A DNA stretch of 7,625 nucleotides from positions 1 through 7,625 of the forward strand of contig PWNM01000247.1 of assembly GCA_003557825.1 (NCBI GenBank). The letters run 5' to 3'. A program made the translations under genes and the position numbers. The stretch comes from Candidatus Hydrogenedentota bacterium (GTDB taxonomy: Bacteria; Hydrogenedentota; Hydrogenedentia; Hydrogenedentales; SLHB01). Below, one piece after another: positions 4,862 through 7,625 of this stretch (position 1 is its first letter; each line of letters opens with the position of its first letter). Below the pieces are notes generated by a model. It was not told where the DNA came from. It did not search any database and was given only the letters and a program-made list of their open reading frames with translations.

Positions 4862-5718
4862 TGGAGCTGCGATTCGATATCGCCACCATCATCGGCGCTG
4901 GGTTGCTGGGCGCATCGCTTGGGCTCGCCCTAAAAGATCGGGAGTTGGCCCAGGAGGTACGCGGCGTCGGCCACCGGCCCGCTTCCCTCGATACGGCAAA
5001 AGCCGTGGGGGCCATCGATGCCGCCTATCTCGATCCAGTGGAAGCCGTGCAGGAGGCCGATCTCATTGTCGTATGTACGCCTGCTGCATTGGTGATTCAA
5101 ATGCTCGACGCCATCCAACCCCACTGCCGGCCCGAAGCGGTGGTGACCGACGTGGCGAGCACGAAAGCCATACTTTGCATCCATGCCGCCCATACATGGC
5201 CTGCTCCCCGGCGTTTCGTGGGCAGCCATCCCATGGCGGGTTCTGAGAAATTCGGCGCGGCCCACGCTCGACCCGATCTGTATGAAGGTACCGTGACGCT
5301 GATGGAGACGCTCGATGGGCATGATCCGATGGCATACAGCACTGTGAAGGCCCTGTGGGAAGCCGTAGGATCCCGAACGGTGGTGGTATCGCCCGAGCAA
5401 CATGATCGAATCGTCGCCCGTACAAGCCACATCCCCCATATTGTGGCCGGATGCCTGGCGCTGGTCGCCTCGGGAAACGATGACATACAACCCTTTGTGG
5501 GAAAGGGATTTCGCGATACGACTCGCGTAGCCGCCGGTCGTCCCGACATCTGGCGAGACATCTGCCTAACCAATGAAGCGGCGATTGCGGCGGGTATCGA
5601 TGCGATGATGGATGAACTGGGGCGCATACGCGCCATGGTGGAAAACAAAGACGGCGAGGAGCTGGCGCGGTTTTTCAGCGCTGCTCAGGAAGCACGGCAA
5701 AAGGCATTGGGCGAATGA
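4861..5718 (+). CDS. tyrA: Prephenate/arogenate dehydrogenase (TyrA)
   Basis: TyrA oxidatively decarboxylates prephenate (or arogenate) in tyrosine biosynthesis. The 285-residue protein has an N-terminal Rossmann domain with GAGLLG (12-17), VVCTPA (70-75) and VVTDVASTK (94-102). It then carries the catalytic SHPMAGSEKFG (122-132) and the helical C-domain with EQHDRIVARTSHIPHIVA (179-196) and GKGFRDTTRVAAGRPDIWRDICLTN (214-238). There is no chorismate mutase or ACT domain, so feedback control by a fused domain is not expected. The residues after the second beta-strand (RGVGHRPASL) lack the usual NAD-binding Asp and offer H38-R39, which could favour NADP; this is inference. The start is GTG 4861, overlapping the hisA TAG by one base behind GGAGG (4852-4856). 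tmk overlaps the other end as ATGA. Confidence 0.93.
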   Translation: MELRFDIATIIGAGLLGASLGLALKDRELAQEVRGVGHRPASLDTAKAVGAIDAAYLDPVEAVQEADLIVVCTPAALVIQMLDAIQPHCRPEAVVTDVASTKAILCIHAAHTWPAPRRFVGSHPMAGSEKFGAAHARPDLYEGTVTLMETLDGHDPMAYSTVKALWEAVGSRTVVVSPEQHDRIVARTSHIPHIVAGCLALVASGNDDIQPFVGKGFRDTTRVAAGRPDIWRDICLTNEAAIAAGIDAMMDELGRIRAMVENKDGEELARFFSAAQEARQKALGE

Positions 5719-6368
5719 ATGGGTTGTTTATTACGCTGGAAGGGGTGGAAGGAAGCGGTAAGACCACCCAACTATCCCGGTTAAAGAAGCATCTTGAGTC
5801 CACCGGTCACCGCATTGTGGTTACTCGGGAACCCGGCGGTACGCCCATCTCAGAAGCGATTCGCGATATCCTCCTGGATCCGACAAACGGCGCCATGCAT
5901 CCCATGACCGAACTCTTGCTGTACGAAGCGGCCCGAGCGCAGCATGTGGCGGAACACATTCGACCCGCTCTTGAATCCGGGGCTATCGTGTTGAGCGACC
6001 GATACACCGATTCGACGACAGCCTACCAGGGCGCAGGCCGCTCCATCTCTCCTGAGACGGTGGGACAACTCCACCAAATCGCCACCCAAGGAGTATGGCC
6101 GGATCTAACCATTGTCATCGACCTGGACCCGACAGAAGGATTACGCCGCCGAGCCGATGACCATGCCCACGATCGCATCGAGTCGGAACCTGTTGATTTC
6201 CACCGGCAAGTTCGGACCGCCTTTCTAGCCTTGGCGGAGATAGAATCCGAACGTATCAAAGTGGTCGACGGCTCCATGTCGCCCGATGAAATAGCTGGGC
6301 ATATTGCGGCGCTGGTAGACCCCTTGGTGGAGCAAAAACGGGGGCAACTCGACAGGACACCCGAGTAA
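5715..6368 (+). CDS. tmk: Thymidylate kinase
   Basis: Tmk phosphorylates dTMP to dTDP using ATP and supplies the dTTP pathway. The 217-residue protein has the P-loop EGVEGSGKTTQ (9-19, K16), the TREPGGTP motif (37-44) that contacts dTMP, DRYTDSTTAYQG (95-106) for nucleoside binding, and a basic lid region RRRADDHAHDRIE (144-156). The P-loop lacks the Arg of the eukaryotic type, and the Arg-rich lid suggests the E. coli-like type. Length is typical (205-215). ATG 5715 overlaps the tyrA stop as ATGA, indicating translational coupling. The delta-prime gene follows after three bases. tmk next to holB is a well-known bacterial pairing. Confidence 0.97.
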   Translation: MNGLFITLEGVEGSGKTTQLSRLKKHLESTGHRIVVTREPGGTPISEAIRDILLDPTNGAMHPMTELLLYEAARAQHVAEHIRPALESGAIVLSDRYTDSTTAYQGAGRSISPETVGQLHQIATQGVWPDLTIVIDLDPTEGLRRRADDHAHDRIESEPVDFHRQVRTAFLALAEIESERIKVVDGSMSPDEIAGHIAALVDPLVEQKRGQLDRTPE

Positions 6369-6371
6369 CGC

Positions 6372-6995
6372 ATGGGATTCACGGCGATACAGGATCAGGA
6401 AACAGCAATTCAATTGCTGCGGAATGTTCTACGCCGGGAACGGGTACCCAGTGCGTTTCTCTTCTGGGGTCCCGACGGCATCGGCAAACACATGACCGCC
6501 GTGGAGATGGCCAGAGCCGTCAATTGCCGGGAGATCGAAGATGATGCGTGTGACCAGTGCCTCTCGTGCCGAAAGGTCACCAGCGGCAATCACCCCGATA
6601 TCCAAACGATTGTCCCCGCCAAACGAAGCCGCCTCATCGATACGGACACCATCGGCGAGGTTATGGAAATGGCCTCGCTTCGTCCGCGCGAAGGCATCCG
6701 GCGCGTCTTTATTATCTTGGATGCGGACCGCCTGACGGCTGCGGCGCAGAACCGGTTTCTAAAGACACTCGAGGAACCGCCGGGACATTCGTTGTTTCTT
6801 CTCACATCGGCCCATCCCCGGGTCATCTTGCCGACCATCCGGTCACGTTGCCAATTGGTTCGCTTTCGTATCCTCCGCCCCGAGACCTTGACGGGGATAC
6901 TCGAACGGAGTCGCGATCTACCGGCGGACATGGCCCGGTCCATTGCGGCCCTGGCTCAAGGCCAGGTCTCGCGGGCTTTTGACCTCCTTGATTAG
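6372..6995 (+). CDS. holB: DNA polymerase III delta prime, N-terminal part (ends at in-frame TAG)
   Basis: Delta prime is the stator subunit of the clamp loader that places the beta clamp on DNA. These 207 residues hold domains I and II: Walker-A-like GPDGIGKH (33-40), in which His replaces the usual Thr/Ser; a zinc module with C52, C60, C63 and C66; a degenerate Walker B (VFIILDADRLT, 113-122); AQNRFLKTLEEPP (125-137); and the SRC motif (158-160) that supplies the arginine finger. The altered Walker motifs with intact SRC fit delta prime rather than gamma/tau. The frame stops at TAG 6993-6995 right after RAFDLLD, where intact homologues continue into domain III. The missing C-terminal domain is encoded next, in the same frame. 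A nonsense mutation, sequencing error or readthrough are the options. Confidence 0.9.
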   Translation: MGFTAIQDQETAIQLLRNVLRRERVPSAFLFWGPDGIGKHMTAVEMARAVNCREIEDDACDQCLSCRKVTSGNHPDIQTIVPAKRSRLIDTDTIGEVMEMASLRPREGIRRVFIILDADRLTAAAQNRFLKTLEEPPGHSLFLLTSAHPRVILPTIRSRCQLVRFRILRPETLTGILERSRDLPADMARSIAALAQGQVSRAFDLLD

Positions 6996-7460
6996 GAAAA
7001 ACGGACCATCATGTTGGCCATTACGCAACAATTGGCCGAAGGTTCCGATCCGGTCGTATTGGCGGAAGAGTTTACAGGCCAGTTGGCGGAGCAAAAAAAA
7101 CGGATCGAGTCGGCAATCGAAGCCGAATTGAACCGAGAGGAACAGGCCGCCCTACCGCCGGAAGAACGGGACCGGATGAAACAGGAACGCATGGCTGCGG
7201 CCGAGGCCATCGCCAAACGGGAGCTCAACGAGTACCTGTACCTTATGGAAACCTGGTACCGGGACCAAATGGTGTACGCAGCCGTGCCTTCGACAGATCA
7301 TGTCCTAAATCAGGACCAGATCGATCGTTTACAGAAAGAAACCTCAACCGACGCCGGCGCAAAAATCACTGCGGTAGAACGGGCCCGGGGCCTCCTCGAC
7401 CGGCACATCAGCGACGAACGGGTCTTCCGAGACCTGTTCCTGGCCTTGGCCGTCCGCTAA
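6996..7460 (+). CDS. holB: DNA polymerase III delta prime, C-terminal domain (same frame after TAG)
   Basis: After TAG 6993-6995 the frame stays open with EKRTIMLAITQQL and runs to TAA 7458-7460. The stretch RELNEYLYLMETWYRDQMVYA, and later ITAVERARGLLDRHISDERVFRDLFLAL, look like the helical collar domain of delta prime, in which a WYRD-type helix and a late helix with conserved Asn/Arg-Leu pattern mediate pentamer assembly. The middle (about residues 20-70 from ATG 7011) is a charged Glu/Arg/Lys-rich helix, probably coiled coil. If translated separately it would begin at ATG 7011 (149 residues), but the site before it (GGAAAAACGGACC) is a poor ribosome site. Joined through the stop, the product would be about 362 residues, slightly long for the family because of the charged helix. 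It is best read as one gene with 6372-6995. Confidence 0.8.
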   Translation, partial: EKRTIMLAITQQLAEGSDPVVLAEEFTGQLAEQKKRIESAIEAELNREEQAALPPEERDRMKQERMAAAEAIAKRELNEYLYLMETWYRDQMVYAAVPSTDHVLNQDQIDRLQKETSTDAGAKITAVERARGLLDRHISDERVFRDLFLALAVR

Positions 7461-7482
7461 CCGGCGTTGCGGAGATAGATAC

Positions 7483-7625
7483 ATGGAAATCACCAAAATT
7501 CGACTACGCAAGCCCACACGGGTGTTCTCCTTTGTGTGTTCCGATATACCGCTTCGACGAGATGACACGTGCATCGTAAAAAGCGATCGCGGCATGGAGT
7601 TCGGCATCTGCGTCGTACCGCCCGA
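7483..7625 (+). CDS. PSP1/YaaT-family protein, N-terminal fragment (3' truncated by window)
   Basis: From ATG 7483 the frame is open to the window end (47 residues). GGAG at 7471-7474 is eight bases upstream. The visible part, MEITKIRLRKPTRVFSFVCSDIPLRRDDTCIVKSDRGMEFGICVVPP, has the layout of the PSP1 domain N-terminus: a beta-rich start, a hydrophobic strand, then an 'xxGDxVVVETxRGxEFGxV' pattern matched by DDTCIVKSDRGMEFGICVV. YaaT lies directly after holB in Bacillus and relatives, which supports the call. YaaT/RicT belongs to the Ric complex that affects RNA processing and development there; whether that function applies here is unknown. Confidence 0.75.
   Translation, partial: MEITKIRLRKPTRVFSFVCSDIPLRRDDTCIVKSDRGMEFGICVVPP

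Noticed and set aside
4930..5490. Several 120-186-codon minus-strand frames opposite tyrA
   Set aside because: GC-rich coding DNA gives long antisense frames. tyrA is complete with all motifs, and these products are His/Arg/Gly-rich with no domain.

Overview
The window reads as a chromosomal housekeeping region of a moderately GC-rich bacterium. No mobile element, CRISPR array, tRNA or rRNA was found. The start of ribosomal protein L20 (MPRSTNAPASRRRR) resembles the form I associate with Verrucomicrobia, Planctomycetes and Bacteroidetes rather than the MARVKRG form of Proteobacteria and Firmicutes. I therefore lean toward a PVC/FCB-like or candidate-phylum bacterium, with low confidence and no database search.

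Layout. (1) Positions 1-377 hold the C-terminal end of an unrecognised protein on the plus strand. It converges with a minus-strand pair: surE (nucleotide phosphatase) followed by a small membrane export-family protein, joined by a 4-base GTGA overlap. (2) Positions 1679-1979 are a divergent intergenic region with candidate promoters for surE and for a single-domain response regulator (1980-2339). (3) Positions 2340-2666 hold a sigma70-like promoter, a structured leader of about 180 nt and a strong intrinsic terminator, all upstream of infC. infC almost certainly starts at an ATC codon behind a perfect Shine-Dalgarno. (4) infC, rpmI and rplT (IF3, L35, L20) form the classical translation operon. 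Its two internal gaps hold stem-loops and a repeated 19-nt box that could belong to L20-type autogenous control. (5) From rplT onward the genes are packed within a few bases of each other: hisA (histidine), tyrA (tyrosine), tmk (dTMP kinase), holB (clamp loader delta prime) and the start of a PSP1/YaaT-family gene. In many bacteria pheS-pheT follow rplT instead.

How the genes work together: the long plus-strand unit would co-express translation factors, two amino-acid biosynthesis enzymes and DNA-precursor/replication functions, with translational coupling at several joints. The tmk-holB-yaaT order matches a neighbourhood known from Firmicutes.

The most notable points are an in-frame amber codon that splits holB, the ATC start of infC, and the leader/terminator upstream of infC, where two hairpin loops are complementary. 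I see no convincing undescribed defence or mobile system here.
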